The translations under genes and the position numbers were made by a program. Below the pieces are notes generated by a model. That model saw only the letters and a program-made list of their open reading frames with translations. It ran no database searches and had not been told where the DNA came from. This document shows, one piece after another, positions 1 through 10,975 of a DNA stretch of 64,000 bases. Source of the stretch: Dreissena polymorpha (lineage: Eukaryota > Mollusca > Bivalvia > Myida > Dreissenidae); contig NC_068362.1 of the NCBI RefSeq assembly GCF_020536995.1, positions 1,948,826 to 2,012,825 on the forward strand, given 5' to 3'. Each line of letters starts with the position of its first letter. The stretch's first letter is position 1.

Positions 1-168
1 GTGTACATAATCTGAACACGCAATTTTTCTTGGCAGGCGAGCACGAGTCCAAATCCACTATTTGTCGGAAGAGTGGCAATTGAACCCGACTACTCTATGT
101 AAAATCGCGTGCGCCAACCACTGCACAAACCTGGCAGTCTTAAGTCGCCTGATGGTAAGTTTTCTTAC

Positions 169-314
169 TTCAATAAGTTTCTGTGCCTCTTCATAAGCGA
201 GATGTTCGTCCGCTTTGGACTCTTGGCGCGCGCCGGTAACCACCGAGTACATCATCCGGGCAAAGTAGCCGCTGGTGTCACCCTGAATGTCGTCGTTCAA
301 ATCCGCGTCATACA
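169..314 (-). CDS. Annexin exon: second half of repeat 2
   Basis: Coding exon of an annexin, a Ca2+-dependent phospholipid-binding protein of the cytosol and inner membrane faces. It reads from YDADLNDDIQGDTSGYF to EEAQKLIE and covers the later helices of annexin repeat 2. The GDTSG block with its acidic residue, the usual cap of the type II Ca2+ site, is present. The acceptor (TTACAG) lies at 315-316 and the donor (GTAAG) ends the exon at 169. The length is 146 nt: two bases finishing a split Met codon, then 48 codons. From memory of the family, vertebrate annexins split this stretch into ~80 and 57 nt exons, so here they appear fused with three extra codons. The next exons (repeats 3 and 4) must lie left of the window. 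Annexin identity is firm; the paralogue is not determined. Confidence 0.9.
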
Positions 315-1708
315 CTGTAACGTTACAACATGGCGGCAGATTAGTTTGGATTAATGGAAGTCTATATATTATACACATTACGTATACATATTTTCATATT
401 AAAAACTTGGAAAACAAAAAATAGCGCAAACGAGCGTCAGTATATGTATGCCATGCACATCATGCTAATTCTAGCTATTTCGTTTTGATTAAAAGTAAGT
501 CCATGTTCGTGTGGTGTTGTTCGGTGGAGACCCTACCAACATACCAAGCTAACTCGCCTGAGGATTAGCTCTTTCAGTGCTGGAACCGAATTTTGAAGGA
601 CTTCGCAAACCGCTTGGATCCGGATGAGACGCCACAGAACGTGGCGTCTCATCAGGATCCAAACTGTCTGCTATTCTGATAGTATTCTTTGAAAAATAAT
701 CGAAGAAAATGCTAATTTTAGAAATTCAGCAGACGACATTTTAGCAGACGACAAATTTCCCAGCAGGCAAAGGATTAAAACAGGGTCGCCTGAGTGAGAG
801 GCCCGTGTGCAAACACTGCGCTAACCGGACAGCCGAAGTCAGTATTTTTTTTATCCGACAGCTAAATGATATTACATGTGTACTATTGGTGTCATGTAAT
901 CTTGTGCTTTCCATGCCTATAAGCCTTATCACCTCATACTTCATGCTCATAGCGGACTACTTTTTCGGGCCTTTCACAACACTGGTATTATTTTATTATA
1001 ATTATCCGTCCTAAACACACAAAAACGCCATATTTTAATGCAATAGCGTTTCGAAATGCTCAGAAACTCAAGTCCTTGAACTGAATGAATAATGCAATGC
1101 AGTGACGTAATGTAAGAAGGCAATCGCGATAAATTTAGCGATCTGTTGTACATTCAGTTAAAATGTAATATCGTCTTCAAGTCTAACAAGGGAAAGGCCT
1201 AATAGATTATACGCTATGTACATGAAGTAGCAGTGTAAAGGCTAGTAGACATGTAAAGCACAAGTTTACACCACAGCCGCGTTTCATTATAATCATTCAG
1301 TCAGCTGAATGATAAAAATAGAATACTATATTAGTGGCTTTGTGTGATTGCATTTATTCGACTCGTCTCAGAAAGGCAAGCCTCGCCGTGTATTTTTTTG
1401 CCTCAACTGGTCGGATAAAGTAAAGTACAGGTTGACACCAACATATTATTCTCTATATATTTAGGCGTGTCGTGAGCATAATGCAAGTGCATCAAGTGTC
1501 GTACCATCGTTCCGCCCATAATGGGCATAAACTTTGAACAAACATAAAATACCATACGAGCGGCATGTGTCATCAAGGAATAGCACATGCAGGCTGAACA
1601 AAATTCATCGGTGCGACCCTATAGCCCAAACAATAAGCCCAGTTTTCCAACGATACGACTCAATGTGTTGTTGCTTTTTTTTTCAGAAGAAAAAACTACG
1701 GTTCTTAC
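315..1708. other. Annexin intron with hairpin repeat
   Basis: Intron between the two repeat 2 exons. No conserved coding sequence was seen. It contains a strong palindrome (616-660) and otherwise AT-rich unique-looking sequence. Confidence 0.7.
616..660. repeat. Palindromic hairpin element, copy 1
   Basis: An inverted repeat with arms GGATCC...GATGAGACGCCAC and GTGGCGTCTCATC...GGATCC around a short loop. It belongs with 15401-15467, where the same GATGAGACGCC stem has a different but still paired inner part. Short outer arms (GCAAAC / GTCTGC) extend it a little on both sides. Confidence 0.75.
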
Positions 1709-1799
1709 TCCTCTTGTATGCGGCTTTGATCTCAAGGATTTCCTTGTTGGATCGCGAGCACAGGACACCGATCAGCATCGTCTCATTGGTGCCAGCACC
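1709..1799 (-). CDS. Annexin exon: start of repeat 2
   Basis: 91-nt exon reading GAGTNETMLIGVLCSR and then NKEILEIKAAYKR, the first helices of annexin repeat 2 with the GxGT loop of a type II Ca2+ site. The 91-nt length equals the conserved vertebrate annexin exon. The acceptor is CCACAG and the donor GTAAGAAC. It starts in phase 0 and ends in phase 1, which fits the exon at 169-314. The exon lies in 1.5-2 kb of non-coding intron. Confidence 0.9.
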
Positions 1800-2245
1800 C
1801 TGTGGAAAAGCATCTATTTAAAATCGCAAAAATTGAATGCTCAAGCTCGGTCATATACCAATGGCAAAATAAAACAGTATAAAAATACATTTAAAAAAAG
1901 CTCTATCAACAACTGATTCATGATTTCTGAAAGTTACCTATTTGTGACCACGTGGACCAAGGAAATGATATGAGTAGGTTACGTTGGTAGTGGTAGTGGT
2001 GATGGTAGCAATGATTGGGGACTTTATAGTGGCATGATTCGAAGAATAAATGTCATCACAAATGTATAAGCAGCGTAAAGGGGCCGTCCAACAGATAAAG
2101 CGTCGTATCGACGCGATTCGGTATTTCGGAAAACTACGAGGATTGCTTATATAGCTAAACAATACATCCGCGTTGAGTATGAGCGTAGATGGTCGAGTGG
2201 TCTTGGCGGGATGCTTTTTACTCCAGGACTTCAGGAATACATTGA

Positions 2246-2462
2246 CGTAAAGTGTCATAAGAGATTAGCCTGTGCAGTCCACACAGGCGAATCAGGGACG
2301 ACACTGTCCGCTTTAATAATATTTTTCGCTTAAAATAAGTCTCATACGAAAATCCAGTTTATCTGGAAAGTGTCGACCCTGCTTAGCCTATGCGTACTGC
2401 ACAGGCTAATCTGGGTCTACACTTTACGAATATGCATTAAAACCTGTTTTCCCTGAGCGAAG
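2246..2462. repeat. Double-palindrome dispersed repeat (GTGTCGTCCC family)
   Basis: Interspersed repeat made of two imperfect palindromes, each with arms like AGCCTGTGCAG and ACAGGCTAATC. They are separated by ~60 bp, and the element ends in ATGCATTAAAACCTGTTTTC. Other copies lie at 13342-13545, 14742-14944, 16850-17235 and 55343-55441. It sits in the annexin intron, just downstream of the exon at 2485. No coding capacity; the mechanism of spread is not evident. Confidence 0.7.
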
Positions 2463-2484
2463 TTTAATATAACGTTCAACTCAC

Positions 2485-2598
2485 CTGGATGGCGTCGTGA
2501 ATCATCTGAGCGTCCAGATCCCGGGGCGGCAGTATCAGCGCCACGATGCACTCCTCGAGGTCCCCTGTCAACTCCGCGATCAGGTCGTCCTTCAGTGG
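2485..2598 (-). CDS. Annexin exon: second half of repeat 1
   Basis: 114-nt exon (38 codons, phase 0 to 0), the conserved annexin exon length. It reads PLKDDLIAELTGDLEE, then CIVALILPPRDLDAQ and MIHDAIQ. The IAELTG block carries the acidic residue that completes the repeat 1 Ca2+ site, and the ALILPP segment is the typical annexin helix D/E sequence. The acceptor is TTTCAG and the donor GTGAGT. It joins in frame to the exons at 3456-3550 and 1709-1799. Confidence 0.92.
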
Positions 2599-3455
2599 CT
2601 GAAACAATATAACGCGCCATATTGGGTTAACTAAGAATTCGAACCTTCTGAGTTTGTCAACGTCCAACGGTAGCTTATTGTCAACGAAAAAATGTGGTCG
2701 ATCGAGTTAATCTGTTGATACTGTTTAAAGACATCATCTGTTCAAGTTACAAAGCTTTAATGATCAAGTTGTGTGACCATTTAAATAAAACTTTGACTTT
2801 TATAGTGTTATCAAGCGTTCATTAAGCCTGTTTAGCACAAATGACCCGCCCGCCAATCTCCCCCTAGCGCCAAAGATTTTCAACTGATTGAAACTATTTT
2901 CAAATTAGGTCGACATATCATAAGACCTTATGTTCTGATCAAGTGTCATGATTATTGTGCCACGTATGTGACTTCCATAGTGTTAACAAAGTTTCACTGT
3001 GCCATATAAGTAACGCTGACCAGTACCCTAGCAACCCGCACTGTAGCGGCCGTGTTTTCAACAGACAAGAACCATTTTCGATTTCATTAGAACAACAGAC
3101 TTAAGTTTTATGCTTATTAAGCAAAACTACGACTTTCAGAGTGTTAAAAAACTATTAGTTTAATTTAAACGTTATTACATAGAATCAATTAACCACATGA
3201 CCCAGTTTTGAACTCGGCCAAAATGTCACTTGGAAAGATTCTTTGACCAAGTTTTTGAAAGATTGGACAATAATGGGACCTCAGTTGAGTATAAACAAGG
3301 AAGATGTGGACGACGCACGACTGACAAAACGCGATTACGAAAGCTCACCATGAACAGGTTGTGCTCAGTTGAGCTAAACACCCATTTTATTCCCGGACAA
3401 GAGAGGTAACTTCACGGAGTTCGGACATTATGGGGACCGGAGTATTAGCCCCTAC

Positions 3456-3550
3456 CTTGCCGTATGCTTGCGCATAGGTGGCGGCGATCTTTTGCCGCTG
3501 GGCGTTGTTATGGGTAACCAGCACCTCGATGATTTCATCCTCGTTGGTAC
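3456..3550 (-). CDS. Annexin exon: first half of repeat 1
   Basis: 95-nt exon, again the conserved annexin length. It reads (G)TNEDEIIEVLVTHNNAQR and then QKIAATYAQAYGK. The NAQRQ motif is diagnostic of annexin repeat 1. The first two bases complete the glycine of the GxGT Ca2+-binding loop (phase 1 start, phase 0 end). The acceptor is TTACAG and the donor GTAGGG. Confidence 0.92.
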
Positions 3551-4235
3551 CTGTAAGGTCAAAGTCAAGGTCATCAAGTGTATTAGGTCAACTTGTAAAT
3601 AGTTAAACATTATAAAATTATTATCGAGGTGAACTTAATTATATGAAAGCAAAAAACAACCACATTATATTATATGCTATGCGCAAAAATTAAATATGAA
3701 CAAACTATTAGTAGGATAAATTCAAATGTTTCAGATCGATGTCGAAATGTAAAAAAACACGATCCATTTGTTTAGATAAAATATAAAGTTAAAAATCAGA
3801 CAACAAACACCGACACATAAAATAAGTATTAATACGAACATGTGAAACTTAATGGGCGCAACAGGGATGACCTAATGACACATGTTACCAGTTAGTTGTA
3901 GAGGAGTTTAGTGCACTTCCAGATAGTAATTAATTATTTAATGGTCGAATAAATAATAAGTGGAAGTTTCAGCGCACCCAGCTAGCAGTTACAGAGCAGT
4001 TGGGTCCACAAAATTCCGGACGTACGTACAGACAAGTGCAGTGCTGCATACCTGTCACTTTGTGAAGCCATACTTTTGTTAAATACCATACAACAGTAAT
4101 TTTGTTTTGTGGAGCCATACTTTTGTTGAACACTATACAACAGTTATTGTGTAGTAAGACGTAAGCCATATTTAAACGAAGTATGGTGGTATTTTAAGAC
4201 GAAAACAACAACTTTTTCAAATAAACATCCTGTAC

Positions 4236-4320
4236 CAAAGCCATCCATGGCGTTCTTGAGTTTTTCTGCCATCTGCTTGGCTTCTGCGTCCGTGAAGTTC
4301 GAGTCACCGAGAACTGTTGC
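4236..4320 (-). CDS. Annexin exon: N-terminal lead-in to repeat 1 (copy A)
   Basis: 85-nt exon reading ATVLGDSNFTDAEAKQ and MAEKLKNAMDGFG, where the last glycine codon is split by the intron. It is the acidic lead-in and helix A before the GxGT loop, matching the ~88-nt annexin exon. The acceptor is CTAG at 4321-4322 and the donor GTACAG. The phase (1 at the end) joins the exon at 3456-3550. The initiator methionine must lie in an upstream exon at higher coordinates, which I could not find. A diverged duplicate lies at 7656-7740. Confidence 0.88.
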
Positions 4321-6436
4321 CTAGCAACAAAGCGGAAGCAAATAAGGATAGTGACAACAACGCAAACGAAAAGTGAGCCGAAGCTTTAAAAGGTCCGCTG
4401 AAGTGATGAAGACTGGCGTCTTTCCTCTCGGATTGTTCCACGCATGACTGAAATGCATGTACAAACACACACACATTTGAAGTGCTCATGCAAAATAAGA
4501 TTAAATTCGTGTATACACGTATACAATCACATCAATATAAACACTTACGTAGTGCATACACAGATAAAGGGGCCATAACTCTAGTAGTGTTGATAACCTG
4601 AAAACCGAAATGTTGCGGTGAGGAAGTTCTCATGCTGGTTAACATGTTTGGTGATTGTATGCCAAGCAGCACAATACTTACAAGTTACGGCGACACAATT
4701 TAAATCATGTTCTTTTTGTTGTTGCTCAAATGGGTCATATCTCCTTTTATATTGAAAACATCAAAGCCAACATATGGTTTTGCGCAAATCCCAGCCCTCT
4801 AGCAGCAATACCTTTTGAGTTACGAGCGACATAAGTAAAAACAAGAAATATCTTTGAAAAGATATACGGCGTTGATGTTGTAATGTTTGCGACCAGTGAA
4901 AGGAGAAGGAATGAAGCGACCATGTATTTTAATGAAGGTAGTGAGTGATAATAAGATGATATATTTTAATGTATTAACAAATAAAAATGAAGAACAAGAA
5001 GAGGTGAAATTGTATGTTTTATTGTCAATAAGTATTGTAATGACTAGGTTTTCATAATTGAACGAGTAATAAATTACTTTCAATAGGAAAAGAAAACATA
5101 TTCGCCACTGAAAAAATATAAACATAATGTTGAAATGAAATAAAAGATAATGTGTTATAATGTGTACAGATGTTAGTAGAATGTAAACATAAAAGACTCA
5201 ATATTGCAAGCATCATAGTGATATGAATTTTTTGCAGAGAAACAGAATTTTATGTAAAAAATGAACAAAACAAAGTACAAAGAAACATATTTACACTAAT
5301 AAACGCAAATATGGATTATAATAAATCAAAACAGAGATATTTCCAACACCTATATATTTCCTTAGTATCGCGGGCTACCGCCCCAAAACCCCCGCTTTGT
5401 TGATAGTGGTAAACAACTGCGTACCGGTAAAGTGCAATCTAGCCTGTTTTTGTAGTGTTTAGTGTGGCATGTAAACAATAGATTCTTTTAATTGTACAGA
5501 CATGTGATTAATGCTATACTGCTTCGTAAACTAAGGAGAAACGTTTCGATGTAATGTTAAGAGGATATTTTGTATCATGACAGTTTTTAATTTATTGTAA
5601 TTTACATGTAATTTACAATATATTCATATTTCAGTTCAAATGATATGCATCCAATGTTTTAGTCTGGGAACCAGACTACCAATGTTTACTGTGATTTTTG
5701 TATTATTAGCCAATGCACAATTCGGGTTTTATTTATTTCGGACCTATCATGAATGAAGGTCATCTAAGGTCAAAAGTGACGTTAAACAGCTATGCCGAAA
5801 AAGTCATGAGTTCGCTACGAGAGAGGCAATAACTGATTATGTCGAAAATATGCGAACCAAATGTGGGGTGTGCGCATGTTCTTTTGCTGGCTGATAAGTG
5901 TGTAAATGTTAATCCTTCTGGCACCAATACTTTGCGAGTTCCGAGTAAGAAAAAAGTGGGACGGACAGAAAAATAGAATGAACGGAGGGAAGGACGAAAG
6001 GAATGACAATGGTGGCTATGAAATTATGTCTTCTATGTGCATGAACAAAACATAAATGGCAAAAGCAAACATATACCCAGGGAGTATGAGAATGTTATTA
6101 ACTACAGCATAACAGGCGATAGGCCCATTGTGTGGACGGACGTTTCAATGCTTTTCGAAGCATTTTAGGTAATTGAAGACCCGATGAAGAGACTTTATGT
6201 CGCGTAGCATAGCATCAGTCATTAACATTGCATAATGGCATAGTGTGTCACTTGGGTCTGGTCGAATGAAAATGAGTATTTTTATTTATTATTACTAGTA
6301 GAATACATGAAGTTGTTTAGTAAAATTCATAGGCGATGGGATGATCCAACGTTTTATTGCAAGTTTCAATGCAGATACGATTGTTTGTCCGCTCATCTTT
6401 ATTTTGGTGTGATATTATAGATGCTCTCATACGAAG
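4321..6436. other. Intergenic or intronic stretch, mostly unrecognised
   Basis: AT-rich sequence with no supported exon. 5343-5460 is a short repeat fragment matched at 24615-24720 (shared CGTACCGGTAAAGT). A generic GGGGCCATAACTC repeat fragment lies near 4568. Confidence 0.5.
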
Positions 6437-6670
6437 TGGTTTGTCTACGTCAGTGACAAGAATGGTTTGTCTACATCAGTGACAAGAATGGTTTTTCTAC
6501 GTCAGTGACAAGAATGGTTTGTCTACGTCAGTGACAAGAATGGTTTGTCTACGTCAGTGACAAGAATGGTTTGTCTACGTCAGTGACAAAAATGGTTTGT
6601 CTACGTCAGTGACAAGAATGGTTTATCTATGTCAGTGACAAGAATTGTTTGTCTACGTCAGTGACAAGAA
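6437..6670. repeat. 26-bp minisatellite, 9 copies
   Basis: Nine near-perfect head-to-tail copies of a 26-bp unit containing TCTACGTCAGTGACAAG, 234 bp in all. The few substitutions suggest recent expansion. Each unit holds TACGTCA, close to a CRE/ATF half-site, though this may be chance. Confidence 0.92.
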
Positions 6671-6709
6671 AAGGTTCATCGTTCCAGTTGGCAAAGTTAG
6701 AACTTGGTA

Positions 6710-6825
6710 GGTAGGCATGATCCCGTGGTAGGAATGATCCCGTGGTAGGCATGATCACGTGGTAGGCATTATCACATGGTAGGCATTATCACGTGGTAGA
6801 CATGATCACTTGGAAGGCATGATCC
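6710..6825. repeat. 17-bp minisatellite, about 7 copies
   Basis: Tandem 17-bp units of the form GGTAGGCATGATCACGT with scattered substitutions, 40 bp after the 26-bp array. Confidence 0.9.
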
Positions 6826-7077
6826 GAATTGCAAAAAATCGTTTGTTTTTCCCGATATGCCTTTAAGCAAACTAACAATCACATTTACAGCGAATTGTGA
6901 ACATCGGTCTCCATAAAACACTGCCTCATAAACAATAACACAAATAATAAATAAGCCATTTAAAAGCCCTCGTATACTATAAACACATTGTTATCATGCA
7001 TACCACAGTAGGAAAAGCAGTGGGAACCGCAATTAGTAAAGCATAGGAAAATACCGTTTAAACCATATACATGTATA

Positions 7078-7181
7078 GCAGGAATTAGCTAGACTCCGGA
7101 TAAGCAGGAATTAGCTAGACTCCGGATAAGCAGGAATAAGCTAGACTCCGGATAAGCAGGAATTAGCTAGACTCCGGATAA
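7078..7181. repeat. 26-bp minisatellite, 4 copies
   Basis: Four copies of a 26-bp unit beginning AGCAGGAATTAGCTAGACTC, nearly identical. The unit is unrelated to the arrays at 6437 and 6710. Confidence 0.9.
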
Positions 7182-7655
7182 GCAGACAATTTATTGTATA
7201 CATCGAATCTACTATACGGAGGATTTCGGACATAGTCGATCTACCACGATTGATACCAATCTAAGGGAGGATATTAGAAATAGTCGATGTAACACGTTTG
7301 TAATCATTCTAACGTATTATTCTGGAAACTATGCATCACGATTTGCATCAGCTAGATACGCAACGTACTAAAATTGAAATACAACCAGCTTTCTAAAACA
7401 ATTAAGTTCTCGCAATCTTGGGATCAGATTTCTTTCTTCTGAGGAATACTATAAATTAATTGCATATACGTGTTCCAGGTAAAAGTGCTAAACAGACAAC
7501 GATCAGTGTATTTGTCACCACACATGAAAATACAATTTGTGCGATACCGAAAATGATAATTCGTTTTCTACATACGAACAGAAACTTCTTGTGCTAAACC
7601 GACAACGATCAATGCATTCGTCACAACATATACAATATCTGGTTCCCCACCCTAC

Positions 7656-7740
7656 CCATGCCATCCATAGCATCCTTAAGTTTTTCGGCGACCAGCTTTG
7701 CAGTTTCGTCGGTGAAGTCGGGATCGCCAGTTACAGTTGC
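7656..7740 (-). pseudogene. Duplicate annexin lead-in exon (copy B), acceptor lost
   Basis: An 85-nt match to the exon at 4236-4320, reading ATVTGDPDFTDETAKL and VAEKLKDAMDGMG. It has the same length, the same phase and a good donor (GTAGGG), and 21 of 29 residues match copy A. The open frame and mostly conservative changes suggest it was once under selection. The bases just before the expected start are CCG rather than an AG acceptor. The frame upstream meets TGA within 8 codons without an ATG. It may be a dead alternative exon, an exon with an unusual acceptor, or the remnant of a partly duplicated annexin gene. Confidence 0.7.
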
Positions 7741-8849
7741 CGGACAGTTCGAAAGAAACAATCACAGCAATTTTACTGTAAAATTTCGGAAGGAAGCTAT
7801 AAAAAAATATATAATCATCAAATACTGACACCCACATATGTATTCATGTGTAGCCTACAACAAGAAGCAATTGCAACAGCGCTTAATCATCCGCATTAAT
7901 ATTAATAAAACCTACACGACCGGGAGTAACTTGCTACATCCGATTCGACAGGTTATCGCTAACACAGAAACAGGAGCACGTAAATAAATAATCAACAGAC
8001 ACAGACAGCAGTCTACAGTATGGTCGATACTACATGAAGTTTACCTCACACCCACACACAAAAACAAATTTAATATCGCTGTAAATGTACCGTCGTTCAA
8101 TTGCTAGCTGGCAAACACAGCAGAATTCAAGCTATTCAAAAGTATTAAAAATGAAACAATTTGAAGATAGATTGAACGTTGTGGTGGATTTTTCTTTTCG
8201 AAAGAACGCAGAGAGCTGTTGAAAACATGTGTCTGATTTGGTATATTTATATTCATGGTATATTTATATTCAATGACAAGAACTGAAGGGACATTACTAC
8301 TTTTATTAATTAAAATGTTGCAATAATATTATAGTTGAATAAAAGCTTTTATAATTATGTGAAGTTCACCATTTATTGAGACGCGCCCCTGTGAGAATTA
8401 ATCGTAACAATATGTCTATATGGACCGAACCACTACCACCTTTACTACATAAACATTTTCATAATCAACCACAAACATCTAGTCACGGTTTACTGCATTG
8501 TATGAATTGTATTGTAACTCTCATTTCAATAATCGGGCAACGCAACGTTCACATATTAATAGAACATTCATGTGATATGTGGTGTTGAGTTGTCACTTTT
8601 ACAAGTGCCATCAATTGCTGTATAACCAGTACCGGATAACCCATTAGAGTAGGCAACTGACTATGGGCCCCGCTACTTTTAGGGGCCCCATCGGACCATG
8701 ACGAAATAATTGTTATATTAAAGTGATTGTTTTCTTAAATTCGTAATCCAATAAATTTAATTTCGTAATGGCATAACGGTATTATAATGAAATATTACAC
8801 CATTACACATTGTCACATTTAATGTCTAGCCAGCCTTGGCACTAGTATG
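7741..8849. other. Non-coding stretch
   Basis: No supported gene. A small hairpin (GGGCCCC...GGGGCCCC) lies near 8665-8692. Confidence 0.5.
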
Positions 8850-10187
8850 CTTATTATCCCCACGCTTTTTGAAAAAAAGGTGGGGATATTGTGGTTATCT
8901 CCGCCGTCCGTCCGTCTGTCTGTCTGTCCGTCCGTCCTGGCCACTATCTCCTCCTACACTAAAAGCACTAGAACCTTGAAACTTACACACATGGTAGCTA
9001 TGAGCATATGTGCGACCCTGCACTATTTGGAATTTTGATCTGACCCCTGGGTCAAAAGTTATAGCGGTTGGGGTGGGGCCGCGTCAGAAATTATCACTCA
9101 TTTTTTTAGGTTATTTTACATTTACTTCTTTATTTCTACACCGATTCACTTCAAATTGATACTGGACCTCTCTTATGACAATACGGTCAATCTCAACCAT
9201 GCATGGCCCCATTCCCAACCCTGGGGCGCCCCGCCCACATAGGCCACACCCACCAAAAATTTCCATTTACTATAATTGTTTCATTTCTACACGGATTCAC
9301 TTCAAATTGATACTGAACTTTTGTTATGACATTAGGGTCAATCTCAACTATGCATGGCCCCAATCCCAACCCTGGGGCGCCCGCCCACATAGGCCACACC
9401 CACCAAAAAATTCCATTTACTATAATTTTTTCATTTCAACACGGATTCACTTCAAATTGATACTGAACTTCTCTTATGACATTACGGTCAATCTCAACTA
9501 TGCATGGCCCCATAACCAACCCTGGGGCCCCGCCCACATAGACCACACCCACCCAAAATTGCCTTTACTATCATTTTTTCATTTCTACACCGATTCACTT
9601 CAAATTGATATTGAACTTCTCTTATGACAATACAGTCAATCTCAACTATGCATGGCCCCATTACCAACCCTGGGGCGCCCCGCCCACATAGACCACACCC
9701 ACCCAAAATTGCCTTTTACTATAATTTCTTCATTTCTACACCGATTCACTTCAAATTGATACTGAACCTCTCTCATGACAATACGGTCAATCTCAACTAT
9801 GCATGGCCCCATTACCAACCCTGGGGCCCCGCCCACATAGACCACACCCGCCCCAAATTGCCTTTTACTATAATTTCTTCATTTCTACACCGATTCACTT
9901 CAAATTGATACTGAACTTCTCTTATAACAATACGGTCAATCTCAACTATGCATGGCACAATTACCAACCCTGGGGCGCCCTGCCCACATATGTCACACCC
10001 ACCCAAAATTGCCTTTTACTATAACTTCTTCATTTCTACACCAATTCACTTCTAATTGATGATGAACTTCTCTTATGACAATACGGTCAATCTCAGCTAT
10101 GCATGACCCCATTACCAACCCTGGGGCACACCTAGGTCAAACATTCGGCGTGGGGATACGCGTCGGCCTCTGCCGCGCCATTTCTAG
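8850..10187 (+). mobile_element. Pearl/Helitron-like non-autonomous element, copy 1
   Basis: Composite repeat that starts with a hairpin (CCCCACGC...GGTGGGG), followed by a TCTGTCTGTCCGTCC tract and a ~240-bp unique head. About seven ~150-bp tandem units follow (9120-10128), then a short tail ending GCGCCATTTCTAG. A small hairpin (CGGC-CTCT-GCCG) precedes the terminal CTAG by about 10 bp, as in Helitron 3' ends. The layout of unique ends around a 150-160-bp tandem core matches the bivalve pearl elements and the BIV160-type satellite known from the literature. An inverted copy shares both ends at 55709-56933. No Rep/helicase coding is present. Confidence 0.65.
9120..10128. repeat. ~150-bp tandem repeat core
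   Basis: About 6.7 units of ~150 bp, each with ACACCGATTCACTTC, TGCATGGCCCCATTACC and CCTGGGGC blocks. The open frames across it on both strands are by-products of the periodicity. One isolated unit lies at 55760-55870 in the inverted copy. Confidence 0.9.
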
Positions 10188-10497
10188 TTTAAGAGTGAAA
10201 TCGACTGGGCGCTGGCGTTCTACGGTTCTAGTAGGAACTAGTCTGACTAGGGACCCTTGTCCTGGACCCCAAAAGTTTCACTGCCTATGGGCCTCAACGG
10301 TGCTAATCCGGCACTATGTATGACCTTGGCAATGAAAACATTTGAAACCAATATTGATAAAAAAGGACTGCAAAACATTATGTGTACAAGTGCGTTATAT
10401 CGGTTCATATTATGTACGCAGCTAAATGATCAAGCACTACATCATAGTATTGTGATTTATCCCAACTAATTACGTTAAAATTCATCATGTGCTTTAA
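10188..10497. other. Unrecognised stretch
   Basis: About 310 bp between two mobile elements. I see nothing coding or repetitive that I can name. Confidence 0.4.
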
Positions 10498-10975
10498 AGG
10501 GGCCTTTTCGCGTTTTAATAAATTGACAAAATGAAAAAAAAATGTGTCAGAATCGCAAATTTTCGTTGTAGTTATAATACTTGTGAGGAAACATTAATAC
10601 TGAACATTTACCATGTTCTAAAATATCCATTATATGCATCTTTTGACGATTTAAAAACTTGAAAATTATAAAAAGTTGCAATGCGAAACGATTGAATAAT
10701 TTGGAGAGTTCTGTTGCTTTCGTTATATTTTGTGACACTAGATTAGTATGTAAAGTATAAAATAAATCATATTTGTATCAGCACGGATGGCCGAGTGGTC
10801 TAAGCGATAGACATTTACTCCACGGCCAGTGGTACGAGCCCAGTTCAGGGTTACTTTTTTATTTAATTTTATTCTGTATTTTACTGGAGCTTTTTAGATA
10901 CAATGTTTACATTTATCTTTATAAAGCATAAATTGACAATCTTCAATACATGCCAAAATCTTTGAAAAGATCCCT
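10498..10975 (+). mobile_element. TTAA-flanked MITE with tRNA-like core, copy 1
   Basis: A 478-bp element with inverted ends AGGGGCCTTTTCGC and (reverse complement of the right end) AGGGATCTTTTCAAAG. It is preceded by TTAA and followed by TTCA, a likely decayed target duplication. TTAA target sites are used by piggyBac and Kolobok transposases. Its centre (10783-10853) is tRNA-like. The inverted, better preserved copy at 36144-36641 has intact TTAA on both sides. Confidence 0.75.
10783..10853 (+). repeat. tRNA-like core of the TTAA element
   Basis: Contains an A-box-like TGGCCGAGTGGTCTAAGCG and a decayed B-box-like GGTACGAGCCC, spaced as in Ser/Leu-type tRNAs. It lies inside a transposon and cannot form a convincing cloverleaf, so it is a tRNA-derived segment and not a functional tRNA gene. 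Confidence 0.6.

Noticed and set aside
6437-7181. CRISPR array
   Set aside because: The repeats are head to tail with no spacers, and the genome is animal-like.
9175-10024. Several overlapping frames on both strands with repeated HRPHPPK- or CGRGAPGL-like peptides
   Set aside because: They arise because the 150-bp tandem unit is a multiple of three. No domain or splice context is present.
10783-10853. A functional tRNA-Ser or tRNA-Leu gene
   Set aside because: The B box is decayed, pairing of the acceptor stem is poor, and the segment lies inside a transposable element that has a second copy.
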